Assembly: GCA_032622095.1 (NCBI GenBank)
Contig: CP136069.1
Span: 165,904,394-165,968,393 of the forward strand
Source: Siphonodentalium dalli
Taxonomy: Eukaryota > Mollusca > Scaphopoda > Gadilida > Siphonodentaliidae
Length of the DNA: 64,000 nt
Direction: 5' to 3'
Part shown: one piece after another, positions 22,081 through 33,626 of the stretch
Layout of the letters: each line of letters starts with the position of its first letter
How positions within the stretch are numbered: position 1 is the stretch's first letter
Made by a program: the position numbers and the translations under genes
The notes under the pieces: model-generated
Databases searched by the model: none
What the model saw: the letters and a program-made list of their open reading frames with translations, nothing else
What the model was told of the DNA's origin: nothing

Positions 22081-22640
22081 TCCCCCAGGATATCTTCACC
22101 CCCCCCCCCCCCCACCCCCCCACCCAGGATAGCTCCCCCATATATGACTAAAAATAATTTCACAAATTTTATAACGTTTGACCCTGGAATGGTCAACCAA
22201 TTTTTTGATATTTAACTTTGTTTTTATTTAAAAAAAAATTATTTTCAAGTGACAATCCCCCCCCCCCCCCCCCCACTTTCCAAGCGACAAAATTTTTTAA
22301 TCACACAATTGATTATTTGATCCTGAAATGGCGAGAAAAATGACCTTTGAGATTTAAATTTTTTTTTTTATTTAATTTAATTTTTTCAAATGTCCAGGTC
22401 TGGATAACTACCCACAACCCAGCACCTACATGACAAAAAAATTGTCTTATGGTTTTATCGCTTATTTTGCTTTATATAGTCATGAAACGAAGATGTCCAG
22501 AACAGGATATAGCCCCCCCCCCCCCCCCCCCAACCAGGAAGGGAAGAAGTCCAGGACCTACATAACAAAAAATCATCTTGGGGTTTTATTGATTATTTTG
22601 CTTTATAGTCATGAAATAGCAAGAAATAGACTTCTCCTGA
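22080..22640. repeat. Family L repeats with long C runs
   Basis: C runs at 22099-22113, 22257-22274 and 22513-22531 alternate with 'atgacaaaaaa', 'ttatcgcttattttgcttta' and 'agtcatgaaa' units as at 19840-20480. Confidence 0.6.
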
Positions 22641-22879
22641 GAAGGTGATGTATGGAACTAATCTGCATAAAATGACAAAATAATGACTATATTGTTTACT
22701 ATTTTTAAAGCAAACGCTTATTCTGGTCGTTATCGTTGTCACATTTTTGTATATTATAATGAAAAAAGAATGAGTCGGAGGAAAATTGGAAAAAAAACTT
22801 GAACGTAGCGATTAATTTCAGTGTTATGAATAGCTAAACATATAACAGTAGGAATGCACAACGGACTGCTGGTGGTTCC

Positions 22880-23973
22880 TAAAATGAAAGTGTCAATGAC
22901 ACTGTAGCTCAACTTGGAAAGGGAATAATTTCATGTGTTACATGCAGTCAATGGAGCGATTAGGAATGCGGAAAGTTGAAATATCTAAGTAATACAAGAT
23001 TATCAACATGAAGAGATATCTATAAAGTAAAATCCAAGCAGCTATGTTTTCCAATGAAATTCAAAAACAAATGATAGCTTCCATCTAGTAGATCAATATC
23101 AAGATTAATATGAAGTTTGGTGATGATCGGATGAGGGAAGTGGACTGTAGGGTGTGCCAATGAGTAAAATCCAGCAGACATGTTTTATGGCCGAATGACC
23201 CCAAAATGACCCGTTCCCATCTACATGTCAATATTAACATCCATTACAAATTTTATGATGATCCGACCAAAGGTAAAAAAGTTTTTTTGACCGAATGACC
23301 CCAAATTGACTCATTCCTATCTACATGTCAATATTAACACAATTTAACTAACTTAACAGGGAACATAATTATCTTGAAGAGTAAATAGTCTGATTTTACA
23401 ATCTGAGATTCGGCAAACCAGTCCAATGTTCATGAACAAATTTGAGACAGAATTAATATAACTGGCATAAATATTTATGTACACGTGTATACTTGTATGC
23501 ATACAATGTTTTTAATGTATCAATGCGTGTGCAAGGTGTGTGTGTGAGTTGTGTACGGATGTCAACCCCCCCACCATTCCCGTCTATATGCAATCGTTGT
23601 TATCAGATACTGTTCTGTACATGTATAAATGTGTAATATAATAAAGAATTTTTTTTTTGCCGAATGAACCCAAAATGACTAGTTCCCATCTACATGTCAA
23701 CACCCAAGGGACGACCTGTAGCCCGTGCCAAAGGATTTAATCATGCAAAGAGTAAAATCCAAGATTGCTGCTGGCGGCCATGTTTTCTTGCCGAATGACC
23801 CCAAGTTGACTCGTATCCCATCTACATGTCATTGTTAACATCCATGACAAATTTCATGATGATCCAACTAAAGGTACGACCTGTAGCCCATGCCAAAGGA
23901 TTTAGTCATGCAAAGAGTAAAATCCAAGATGGCTGCATCTTTTACTTTCACAAAGTAAAGTTGAGCTAAAAAG
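22880..23973. mobile_element. Family M element with internal about 165-bp tandem repeats, copy 1
   Basis: Starts 'gaaagtgtcaatgacactgt' + 'agctcaacttgg' and ends 'actttcacaaagtaaagttgagct'. Inside are decayed repeats with 'aaaatccaagat.gctgctgg', 'ccgaatgaccccaaa', 'catctacatgtcaat', 'atgacaaattt.atgatgatc' and 'gacctgtagccc'. The same start, repeats and end occur at 44214-45616. 'tagctcaactt' near the start is inverted near the end. Non-coding. Confidence 0.7.
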
Positions 23974-24227
23974 GAATCTAATGTTACCGAAACTATAGGT
24001 TTCAGCAAACTTCCAGAGTGTGGATAACAATCACAAAGGTGGGCCCCCACCGACCCGCAAATTTCAGGAGTCTATCAACTTCCCATTGGTCCAATCAAGG
24101 GTAAGTGCTTTCAGTTCATTGAACATGATGACAGTCAGCACATTTCAAAGACGTAGTGCCGCCTTTCTTGTAGAAATATACAACGATGTCGCCAGAAGTT
24201 CAAAGCTGCAGTGCCGCCTGTAGAATA

Positions 24228-24364
24228 TACAGTAATGCCCTAATTAATCGACTGCTTAACCACAGCAGAATTATGGGTAACTTTTCAGGATTTAGTCAGA
24301 AATATGGCTTGATGCCATTCATCGGAAAGCTCTCCCCGAGTCGATTAATTAGGGCATTACTGTA
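24228..24364. mobile_element. Family A hairpin MITE, copy 4 (right arm mostly lost)
   Basis: The full left arm to 'ggaaagctctc' jumps straight to 'gtcgattaattagggcattactgta'. Confidence 0.8.
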
Positions 24365-24463
24365 GAACAAGCCGAATATAGTAACCATGTCGCTTCATCA
24401 AATGAACTGCCGACTGTTTGCAACATATTAGTAATGTTAATTTTAGACTATAGATACTTCCCA

Positions 24464-24598
24464 GAAGATGAGGCCTAAGCAGAATGGTCCAGAGAGGGTG
24501 AGTTTGTTGATGCTAGCCCGCTGTGCGGGATAGCATCACTAAATTCATCCTGTGGGGACCTCATTCTGCAAATGACAGACACACTAAATTCAGGCTTG
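24464..24598. mobile_element. Family B hairpin element
   Basis: 'agatgaggcctaagcagaat' retains the end of the family B core. It is followed by a complete hairpin 'gagagggtgagttt...' to 'gacctcattctgcaaatgac' and 'aaattcaggctt'. Confidence 0.7.
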
Positions 24599-24728
24599 CT
24601 AACATCTGGACTCCATGGACATCCTCCTAATAATTTCTGGAGGTGGCGGACATAGTAAAACAAAATGAATAGTGCTGAGGGGAATCATTGTTACAGTCTC
24701 ATCAGGGAATACAAGAAATGTTAAATGT

Positions 24729-25185
24729 TGACCCGCCATATCAAATCCAGTCGGAAGTCTGGATTTTTTTACCCTGTGCCAATATGCATTCTGTTATATA
24801 TGCGAGTTGACCATAGGTCGCCTCGCATATATAAGAGAATGCATTGGCTTAACAATTTTTTATAATGTTTTTTAAATAAATGTTTCTTACAATTTTTAGG
24901 ACATAAAATAAAAAAACATCCATTACCCTGCAGGGAGCCCCACACATATATAGAAGCACATAGAAGAGTGTTGTCTGCTCATGTTAGTCTGGGGCTCTGT
25001 ATGGGTGAAATTATAAAATTGTTAAAGAATACAAGAACAAATTATTAATATTGTAAAAAATTGTTAGGCCAATGCATTCTCTTAAATATGCGAGGCGACC
25101 TATGGTCGACTCGCATATATAAGAGAATGCATTGGCACAGGGTAAAAAAATCCCGACTTCCGACTGGATTTGATATGGCGGGTCA
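24729..25185. mobile_element. Family De inverted-repeat element carrying the shared hairpin module twice
   Basis: Ends 'tgacccgccatatcaaatcc' and 'ggatttgatatggcgggtca' are perfect inverse copies and extend over 'agtcggaagt'. Each is followed inward by 'accctgtgccaat' plus one complete 'gcattctcttatatatgcga' hairpin. The central 200 bp is AT-rich. The outer ends are unlike Da, Db and Dc. Confidence 0.75.
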
Positions 25186-25349
25186 CAAACATTGGCGATG
25201 TATGGTGCTGAATTTTTCATGTGAACATCAAGGAAAGTACCTTTGTGAATATCACCAGTATTTGTATGGAATTTCTATTATACATGAATATGAACAAAAG
25301 ACATGCTATTAACGATTCAGTAGAGAGCCCTTTAATCGTTTGGGCAGAT

Positions 25350-25648
25350 ACAGTGGTACAATGATTTAATGACTCATGGCTAAAATTATTACCTATATAA
25401 ATATATACATTTGAAAATTACTGGGAACTGCATGGGGTTCATAAATCGAAATCCTTCCTGGTTAGAATACACAATAGGTCTGAATCTATAATTCATTGAT
25501 AGAAAACATGGATGAGACTCCAATAATGCTTTAGCATCAAGTTGAAAAGGGTGGGATAGAATGGGGTGATATTTATGTCGCAGGTAACAATGCAAAAGCC
25601 AATAGTGCATTGATGTGCATCTATAGCCCCCAGCAACACTCAATATGT
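25350..25648. repeat. Local duplication, copy 1 (partner 26535-26810)
   Basis: 'aatcgaaatccttcctgg', 'ctgaatctataattcattga' and 'ttagcatcaagt' occur in the same order in both copies, about 1.18 kb apart. Confidence 0.7.
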
Positions 25649-25866
25649 ACAGTAATGCCCTAAATAATTGACACCTTAACCACAGCAGAATTATGTGTAA
25701 CCTTTCAGGATTTAGTTGGAAATATGGCTTGTTGCCATTCATCGGAAAGCTCTCAGTGAGAGCTTTCCAATGAATGGCAACAAGCCATATTTCCGTCTAA
25801 ATCCTGAAAAGTTACCCATAATTTTCTGCTGTGGTTAAGGTTTCGATTATTTAGGGCATTACTGTA
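25648..25866. mobile_element. Family A hairpin MITE, copy 5 (full length)
   Basis: From 'tacagtaatgccctaaataa' to 'tatttagggcattactgta'; centre 'gctctcagtgagagc'. Inserted at the right edge of the local duplication. Confidence 0.85.
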
Positions 25867-26240
25867 ATATTTTCCTATTAACCCTTAGGCGACATCAATT
25901 TTAAAGTCTAGTTTACGAACATCTGGTCAGAAAAATGTAGATGCAGGAGGGAAATTTTTTGTTCTAAGTTTCTCAAAAAACTGAGAGAAAAAATTTCAGA
26001 CACGTATCATACTTTTTTACCTTTGGCCATTTTTGGGACCCCTCGACCCAAAGTTGGTTCCGTTATAGCATTGTTTTTTCAAAAATATTTTAGACACACC
26101 CTTGAATCACAAAACAATTTTTTTTCAGAAGAAAAATATAACTTTTCCTATCAACTACCTATGGTATTACAGGTTGGTGTACGTGTGATTAGCTTAGTTT
26201 GACATGGCAGCGATTACTTATACAATGTGTCCATGCATTA

Positions 26241-26385
26241 TACAGTGAAACCTGCTTTGGGTGACCACTGCCAAGAGCGACCACCTCGCTTTAACGACCG
26301 GATTGGCTTTGTACGGACTGGTTTTACTATATAAATGACCTGTCGTGAGCGACCACCTGTCAAACGCGACCAGTATATATATGTA
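26241..26385. mobile_element. Possible pogo/Tc1-type element fragment
   Basis: 'ta' then 'cagtgaaacctgctttgg', followed by repeated 'gagcgaccacct' and 'aacgaccgg' phrases. Such 'cagtgaaacct...gaccacct' text is common at the ends of pogo-like miniature elements. The other end was not found. Confidence 0.4.
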
Positions 26386-26534
26386 TTTACTCCCCCCCTT
26401 GATCCATTGAAGGGTTAAAACTCTAGGCAGGTCTACCAATATATCACATCACATCAACCAAGTGATACTCTAGTTCTAAATTATATCAAGTAACTACTCG
26501 TCAACAAGAATAGACATGTGTATATCCATATTGA

Positions 26535-26810
26535 AATGATTCATGGCTAAACTATATTGCCTTCGTTTGCAACTGACAGGGCACAAAATGTTGTTCATAT
26601 GAATCGAAATCCTTCCTGGTAAGAGCTTAAATAGGGCTGAATCTATAATTCATTGATAGAAAAACATGGATCAGATTCAATTAATGCATTAGCATCAAGT
26701 CGAAATGCCTGGATGATAATGGGGTAATATTTACATCGTCCCACTCTGGTATTGGTATGGCATTAGTGTGCATTCACATGCCTTTATAGCTCACAGCAAC
26801 ATTCAATACA
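26535..26810. repeat. Local duplication, copy 2 (partner 25350-25648)
   Basis: See shared phrases under the partner. Small indels throughout, e.g. 'gaaaacatggat' against 'gaaaaacatggat'. Confidence 0.7.
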
Positions 26811-27018
26811 TAACACATTGCTATTAATTAACCCTAAAGTTATTAACTGTATACTTACTGGTGAGTAGAACTTTACTTCATCATACCCATTAATTCATTT
26901 GAACAATTGTTTGAATGGCTTTAATAAGTTTGACGAACAATTTTCAACAAAAAATGAGTTGCCCTCAGTTATAATATAAATTATTTATAATAAGAGTGTA
27001 CATGTAGGTCTAACAAGC

Positions 27019-27117
27019 AGGCCTGAAAATGGTGTGTCTGTTATTTGCAGAATAAGGTCCCTAGATGGTGAATTTAGTGACGCTATCCCTCACGACGGGC
27101 TAGCATCACCAAATTCA
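27019..27117. mobile_element. Family B hairpin element, right end missing
   Basis: 'caggcctgaaaatggtgtgt' through 'gctagcatcaccaaattc'; the 'ctggggacctcattctgc' end is absent. Confidence 0.65.
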
Positions 27118-27210
27118 TATACTTCCTGCTCTATAGTTTGAGTATCTACATGTATAGTCCTTACTAAACCTTCCAAGACTGTCCAGAGCTTCCTGAAATT
27201 TTGCGAAAAC

Positions 27211-27287
27211 CTTGGTTGCTTCCCTTTGTAGAGTTGTACACCCTTGCCCTTGGTTGCTTCCCTTTGAAGAGTTGTGCCCCCTTGTCC
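27211..27287. repeat. 38-bp tandem duplication
   Basis: Two adjacent units beginning 'cttggttgcttccctttg' (27211 and 27249). It lies just after a Dc left-end fragment ('gagcttcctgaaattttgcg', 27187-27206). Confidence 0.8.
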
Positions 27288-27684
27288 CTGATGTTATTTG
27301 TAAGATTCATCTGATGTACTAAAAATCTGAATTTGATTGCCGAATGTTACTTGATCATGTGCCGCATAGAAAGATTTTTCAGCTGCGAATGAAAGCTTGA
27401 GTAAAAACTGTATTGATTATATGGCATTGAGAGAGTCGGTACACCAGTGAAACAATACGCCACAAGATTACATATAAATTGTTGGATTATCTCTCTTAGA
27501 ACTTTCGCTTCAGTAAACAGCTGCCTTAAAATTAAGTTATCAAGTCTTGTGCAATTATTTCATAATTATGTTGAAATTTAATGTTAACCATTCAACATTC
27601 AATGATGTAGTTTACAAGTCATTCTCACACTTTTAAGAGTATATTTAATAAACCTTTCTTTACTAACTACTCATTGATGAGTAG

Positions 27685-28084
27685 TTAACCCTTTACCCAA
27701 CAAACCGGCCAAAACCGGCCAAATAAAGCTTCAACAGCCTAAAATATCTTCGGTCTGTCTCGATAGAACCATACAAATATGGATATCATTGGAACCGGCT
27801 CCTTGACCACATTGTGATAGTTACAGTTATGCCCTGTGCCAATGCATTCTCTTATATATGCGAGTCGACCATAGGTCGCCTCGCATATATAAGAGAATGC
27901 ATTGGCCTAAAAAAAATCTTTTTTTAACACTTTTTACCATTTTTTCTTACATTCTTTAATAATTTTATAATTTTTAATGTGTTAAGCCAATGCATTCTCT
28001 TATATATGCGAGGCGACCTATGGTCGACTCGCATATATAAGAGAATGCATTGGCACAGGGCCGTTCTGTTGGGTAAAGGGTTAA
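27685..28084. mobile_element. Family Db TTAA element, copy 1
   Basis: TTAA 27685-27688 and 28081-28084; ends 'ccctttacccaacaaacc' and 'tgttgggtaaaggg'. It contains 'aaaccggccaaaaccggcc', a long left flank, and two complete copies of the shared hairpin module (27835-27907 and 27985-28060). Very similar to 29470-29844. Confidence 0.8.
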
Positions 28085-28195
28085 ATCTTAGGAAATCTTC
28101 ATATAATAAGTTTGACAAGCGACCATACGTCATTTGTTGAACTTATCATCTACACATTTCCGAATAATAAATATAATAATAATAGGATTCCTTCT

Positions 28196-28317
28196 GCACT
28201 TTCTATTGTCTGCCATCTGCTAATGTTTCCTGAACACCCCTCCAGATGAATAAAAGACCCTTCCAATGAATATTTTTATCACTGAGCGGGAGAATCCATT
28301 TAATATATAAAGGGTTA
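28196..28317. repeat. Dispersed family E, copy 2
   Basis: 'gtttcctgaacacccctcca' to 'gagaatccatttaatatata' then 'aaagggttaa'. Confidence 0.6.
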
Positions 28318-28344
28318 AAGACATATTGTGAACTTGCCATTTAT

Positions 28345-28727
28345 TTCAGTGAATAAAAATGGTTAAAGTGATGTGAAACACTCCGGTTAGGTGATCAAAT
28401 ACCGGTAGAAAGTGAGAGTAATCTTGCTCAAAGTAGTCATTTTTATGAATATTAACCCAAATTTACAATACACACGTCGGTCTTATATATTTATTAAATG
28501 CAATGAGTATTGCGATGGTGACATCATTTGCGTTAGTTTATCACCAATTGTTGTCCCGAATCGAGATGTAAATATTTACAATTGAGCGTAGTTCAGACAA
28601 TGTTTTATATGGAGTTGTATTGTCGATTTCTTTGAGATTTTGGGCGATGTTAGTCGCATGCTACATTCCCCCAGTTGGCAAAGCATCTGAGTACTAATTT
28701 ATCAGTTTCACGCACCCGAACTAGTCC
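28345..28727. repeat. Dispersed repeat family I, copy 2
   Basis: Matches 1368-1716 in order, with a 30-bp insertion after 'aaacactcc'. It ends at 'tcacgcacccgaact'. Confidence 0.6.
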
Positions 28728-28852
28728 ATGATATGTTTTTCAGTTAAGCCAGTCTCCACTGAAAGAATGTAGCAATCATTTCCAATCAACTAAGATTGTT
28801 GAAAATGCCAACCACATTGACTCTACCATTTCAGAAAATACAATATCTCAAC

Positions 28853-29069
28853 TACAGTAATGTCCTAAATAATCGACCCCTAAACCACAGCAGAATTATG
28901 GGAAATTTTTCAGGATTTGGTCGGAAATATGGCTTGTTGCAATTTATCAGAAAGCTCTCACCAAGAGCTTTCCGAAGAATAGCAACAAGCCATATTTCCG
29001 ACTAAATCCTGAAAAATTTCCCATAATTCTGCTGTGGTTAAAGGGTCATATACTTCGGGCATTACTGTA
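28853..29069. mobile_element. Family A hairpin MITE, copy 6 (variant)
   Basis: Full hairpin. The right arm reads 'aaagggtcatatacttcggg' before 'cattactgta' instead of 'gagtcgattatttaggg', a variant shared with the copy at 61838. Confidence 0.85.
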
Positions 29070-29227
29070 CACACAAATGTAGATATTTACTTATCTGTTT
29101 GGAATGAATTAACCCCATCTATACTAGATAATCATTGGTGAATCATTCCCTTAGGAAATGTTCAGATAATATGTTCAACAAATGACCATATATATCATTT
29201 GTTGAACTTATTGTGTGAACATTTTAA

Positions 29228-29371
29228 TTCAATAAATTGGACTCCTTCTGCGCTATTATTATATGTCATCTGCTTATTCTTTCCTAAAACCCTTGCAGGT
29301 GAATAATAGACTATTCCAATGTATATTATTATGACTGAGAGGAAGAATCCACTTAGAAAAGAAAGGGTTAA
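29228..29371. repeat. Dispersed family E, copy 3
   Basis: 'gtcatctgcttattctttcc' to 'gaagaatccacttagaaaag' then 'aaagggttaa'. Confidence 0.55.
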
Positions 29372-29469
29372 TGGCTGATAAGGCAATGGTTGCACCATCA
29401 ATAGTCAATAACTTGTTTATAGAATTTACTGCTCTGGTGAAAATTGGAGGGCAGAATCCGAATTTGAAT

Positions 29470-29844
29470 TTAACCCTTTACCCAACAAACCGGCCAAAAC
29501 CGGCCAAATAAAGCTTCAACAGCCTAAATTATCTTGGGTCTGTCTCAATAGAACCATACAAATATGGATATCATTGGAACCGGCTCATTGACCACATTGT
29601 GATGGTTACAGTTATGCCCTGTGCCAATGCATTCTCTTATATATGCGAGTCGACCATAGGTCGCCTCGCATATATAAGAGAATGCATTGGCCTAAACAAA
29701 AATTATAATTTTTTCTTACATTTTTTAACAATTAATATGTGTTAAGCCAATGCATTCTCTTATATATGCGAGGCGACCTATGGTCGACTCGCATATATAA
29801 GAGAATGCATTGGCACAGGGCCCTTCTGTTGGGTAAAGGGTTAA
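29470..29844. mobile_element. Family Db TTAA element, copy 2
   Basis: TTAA at 29470-29473 and 29841-29844. Almost the same sequence as 27685-28084 with a few substitutions and a shorter centre, so the two copies are probably young. Confidence 0.8.
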
Positions 29845-30076
29845 CCAGTATTTAGTGATAATAAACCCACATACCAAATTTCATTCTATTCAGTTGAGAT
29901 TATCTAAAGATATCATCTGGAAACCAAAAGCAAATGGACAGATGGATGGCTAGATATCCGGGTTTTTTTAATGATAATTTAAGAACTAATTCTTCATTCC
30001 AAAATAAATAGAGCTGTTAAATCCAAACCTTGAGAGAATTTATAAGACTGCAAAAAGATGATGCAATAGAACCAAA

Positions 30077-30294
30077 TACAGTAATGCCCTAAATAATAGA
30101 CTCCTTAACCACAGTATAATTATGGGTAATTTTTCAGGATTTAGTCAGAAATATGGCTTGTTGCCATTCATCGGAAAGCTCTCACTGAGAGCTTTACGAT
30201 GAATGGCAACAAGCCATATTTCCGACTAAATCCTGAAAAAATTACCCATAATTCTGCTGTGGTTAAGGAGTCTATTATTTAGGGCATTACTGTA
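30077..30294. mobile_element. Family A hairpin MITE, copy 7 (full length)
   Basis: 218 bp, arms complete, centre 'gctctcactgagagc', TA at both ends. A good reference copy. Confidence 0.85.
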
Positions 30295-30299
30295 GTTTC

Positions 30300-31415
30300 T
30301 AAATAGTATGTCTGAGTCTGAGGTATCAAAGGTTGAATTACATGAAAAGCTCAATTCGTTGTGAGCTTATTATTTCTTGTTTAATTCAACCGAGCATTCA
30401 AAAATACCGATTATGTTGTCCATAAGTAAAAGAGTGTTGCCAAAGACAAAGAGCGCTATTTGATCAAATGGAAAACACCAAAACTTAAAAACCGGAAAAC
30501 AAAACTGGTGAGCTGATGCCATCTGAAACATCTGACTTAATTGTCGCAAACATATGACATCAATAGATATACTGTTCCATTGCATCTATCGAAACCTGGG
30601 AATAACTGTTGGTTGGCATGACATTGCAAGCTCAACCACTGGACATAGACTTGTTTATACGAAAAATCTTAGTGTTTTCTAATTCAATGCATCCTAATTA
30701 TATTATATGTGTTTTATTCTATTGTAAATTGTTAGATATCATTTGAAACATCCCAATTTTGTCCTACATCCCAGGGAATGTGGCATTTTACATATATATT
30801 CCAGGATTCAAAGGGTTAAGCCACCATGTTGGTAGCCATCTTTGAAACCATTATCAAATACAGGTACTTATATTAGTTTGGTCAAGAAAACATAACCATT
30901 GTCTATTCTTTGTTTCTTATATCTTTTTCCCTCTCTATAGTGGTACGTAGCCGTTCTCTTGTGACAATTTCGGCCATTTTGAGCACCATCTTTGTTTGGC
31001 CTTATTTCTCAAATTCCCCAAGGCCAACCCCTAGTGGGTCGTCCAATGGATACCTCAGAAAGCAGGCCTTAAAATCTGATGAGAATCAAAATCATGATTC
31101 TCATTCTGATTCTCGTAAAAATTCTTGATTCCCTGTAGAAACACTGTTTTGATTCTCACAAAATTTGATGGATTTAAAAACCCAGAAGAGGGACCCTACT
31201 CATCCTAGACCACCAGATTCTGCTGAGAAAAAAACCTTTATTAGCTAAAACATGCAGTGGTGGACTGGCGGCTGGACTAAAGTCACAATTCTTCAATAAT
31301 TTTTTTCAGATGTAAATTATACAGGTGATTCTGATTAAATTCAACCTGTTAAGTTGACATCAATTTAATGGAGTGATATCCCAATTGTTAATAATGGCAT
31401 CAGAGTTTAGTTAAC
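30300..31415. other. No gene seen
   Basis: A 71-codon minus frame (30370-30585) and a 72-codon plus frame (30910-31128) lack splice or homology support. 'gattctcattctgattctcg' around 31090 is low-complexity. 'attccaggattcaaagggttaag' (30802-30820) is a fragment also seen at 39400. Confidence 0.35.
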
Positions 31416-31421
31416 CTAATT

Positions 31422-31720
31422 AATATCGAGGTTAAATTATTACTTGGTTAGTTAGATATCCGGTGAGATATATCAGCCCTTGGTAACCTCATATTAGAAA
31501 TTCATGATATGAAGGTACAGTAATGTCATAAATAATCAACTCCTTAACTACAGCAGAATTATGGGTAACTTTTGAGGAAAGTTACCCATAATTCTGCAGT
31601 GGTTAAGGAGTCGATTATTTAGAGCATTACTGTATATCAGCCCTTGGTAACCTCATATCAGAAATTCACGATATGAAGCTACATGGGGCTGATCTCTCTA
31701 ACCAAGTAATAATCTCTAAA
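31422..31720. mobile_element. Family F foldback element, copy 1, interrupted by a family A copy
   Basis: Outer arms 'gaggttaaattattacttgg' and 'ctaaccaagtaataatctc' are inverted. The inner text 'atatcagcccttggtaacctc' occurs twice in direct orientation, on either side of the family A insert (31516-31634). A second copy of F is at 41893-42057. Confidence 0.65.
31516..31634. mobile_element. Family A hairpin MITE, copy 8 (central deletion)
   Basis: Only the outer about 55 bp of each arm remain ('tacagtaatgtcataaataa' and 'tatttagagcattactgta'), joined at 'cttttgaggaaag'. Confidence 0.8.
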
Positions 31721-31774
31721 TATTTTTCAAATAAAACAGAATATAGAAAGATTACTGATTATTAAATCTGAGGT

Positions 31775-31928
31775 ATGAAATGTAAATTACTAGGTCACGT
31801 TTCTACATGAAATATAAATTACTAGGTCACGTTTCTACATGAAATATAAATTACTAGGTCACGTTTCTACATGAAATATAAATTACTAGGTCACGTTTCT
31901 ACATGAAATATAAATTACACGTTTCTAC
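31775..31928. repeat. 32-bp tandem repeat, 4 full units plus a shortened one
   Basis: Units at 31775, 31807, 31839, 31871 and 31903 begin 'atgaaat' and contain 'ataaattactaggtcacgtt'. The fifth lacks six bases. Copies are nearly identical. The array ends about 90 bp before the ATG at 32020. Confidence 0.95.
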
Positions 31929-32019
31929 ATGGGAAAGCACTGGGGGAAGCACCAATATTTTGTGGGTATATTCTTCAAATATTGGGAAAAGTTAAATTCT
32001 ATGTATACTCACACAAGAT

Positions 32020-32175
32020 ATGGATAGCAGCGATACCCATCCGTCCAATGGTCCAAGCTCAAACTATCTCGATAACGAGTCCGAATTTCTATCATTTTTT
32101 GTCGAAATTTTGTCACATATTCAGGAAATGTCATTATTAACAATGAAAACTGACTATCCGGCTATTCCAAAGTAA
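32020..32175 (+). CDS. Possible first coding exon or small protein, unknown
   Basis: ATG at 32020 (context acaagatATGG) opens a 51-codon frame. It starts MDSSDTHPSNGPSSNYLDNE, a polar, acidic, probably disordered N-terminus, and continues into a hydrophobic helix-like part (EFLSFFVEILSHIQEMSLL). The frame closes with TAA at 32173. A donor-like 'ccaaa|gtaaac' overlaps the last codon, so it may instead be a first exon ending near 32170. The varied codons and lack of repeat similarity favour real coding sequence. No family recognised. Confidence 0.4.
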   Translation: MDSSDTHPSNGPSSNYLDNESEFLSFFVEILSHIQEMSLLTMKTDYPAIPK

Positions 32176-33343
32176 ACACATTAAAACGGTCTATTTTTAT
32201 GGAAGAATTTGTCCTCACACATGTGATTTCATAAATGCAGGTACGATGGTGAAAGCTATCAAAAGCAGTTCTATAAAATTTGTGGCACTTGTCATGCTGC
32301 TACACAGAATGATGAATTCTTAAGCACTACAATTGTTCAAAGATGTCAGGCTTTTCCTGATGACAATTTCCCTGCATTTTCCTATAATGAATATATATTT
32401 TTTTTTTTTTTTTTCAACTTTGATGAAGAAACATGAAATAAAGGCAGGATACCTGAAGGTACACACTGTAAAACTGAGGAATCCTTGGAACTTCAGAAGA
32501 ACAAGAGAACTATTAACAGACTGCAAAACCGTTAGTCCTTCAGAAATTTCTTGAATATTGAAAAACAAACTACAATATGTTCCCAACATATTAATGCTTT
32601 GAATCCACTTAACATATCAGAAAAATAAGCACTAAGGAAAGCTATAAAAAAACATCCAACACAAACAAATGAATGTGCAGTTTACAAAGTTCATAATTCT
32701 TAAGTAGGCAACCTCATTTTACATATCAGTCCTCATGCTCATTTCACTGCAGATCAAAGAAATCCATATGGGATAATCTATAAGACATATGTCTAAATTC
32801 TAAAACAAACAAGGTATTACACTGAGAAAATATTTTACACTGTTCTAAATTGTTGTAAAGGACTGTGTCTACACTCCAGAAATATTTCTTAATAATACCC
32901 CGCAATGAATGGGAGAGGACTGTCCTTGTTTCAAGCTCAAACATGGTCTCTTTGAGTGTTTCATGAGTGCTTTCTTGGTCATACAAGAAAAACCTACCTA
33001 TTGTTGTGGGATGGAGAGCGACTGTATTCTCTGTAAACAGAAGTTTTGATCTAATTAAGAACTTTTTATCAAATCAATAAGAAGATGCCTGGCCATGAAT
33101 CATAATAAGGATTTTTATTATATGCTTGCCCATTAAATAGTGGGAAATTGCTGCAACGTCAAAAATGATAACTTCACTGTCACTTACTTCCGGTAAAATC
33201 ACAGCAACTGTAGCTTGCCAAAGCAGTTTACTACCTATCAGCTGATCGGTTCCGTGTATTGTTTAATTCGTTGTGCTATTATATGTGAAAATGCTGCATA
33301 ATTTTGCAACTCTAAGCATTAAAAAAAATAATTATCAACATGA
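32176..33343. other. No further gene seen
   Basis: Overlapping short frames on both strands at 32320-32589 span a poly-T tract and are unsupported. An ETS-like site 'acttccggt' occurs at 33185-33193, too little to call a promoter. Confidence 0.35.
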
Positions 33344-33626
33344 TTAACCCTTTCAGTGCCAGGGGCCGATCTCATCGGCCCTAATTTACGGTCTGTAAAA
33401 TCGGCCCTAAAAAAATAAAAAAGTTTTCTTTTTTTTTAGATTTTTAAAAATTGTTAAAATTGTAAAAAATTGTAAAAAATAATAACAAATGATGAAAAAT
33501 TGTTAGGCCAATGCATTCTCTTATATATGCGAGGCGATCTATGGTCGACTCGCATATATAAGAGAATGCATTGGCACAGGGTATATGGGTTGATACAAAA
33601 ATCGGACCTGGCACTCAAAGGGTTAA
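33344..33626. mobile_element. Family Da TTAA element, copy 2
   Basis: TTAA 33344-33347, 'ccctttcagtgccagggg', 'ccgatctcatcggccc', one shared hairpin module (33506-33575), 'acctggcactcaaaggg', TTAA 33623-33626. Confidence 0.8.
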
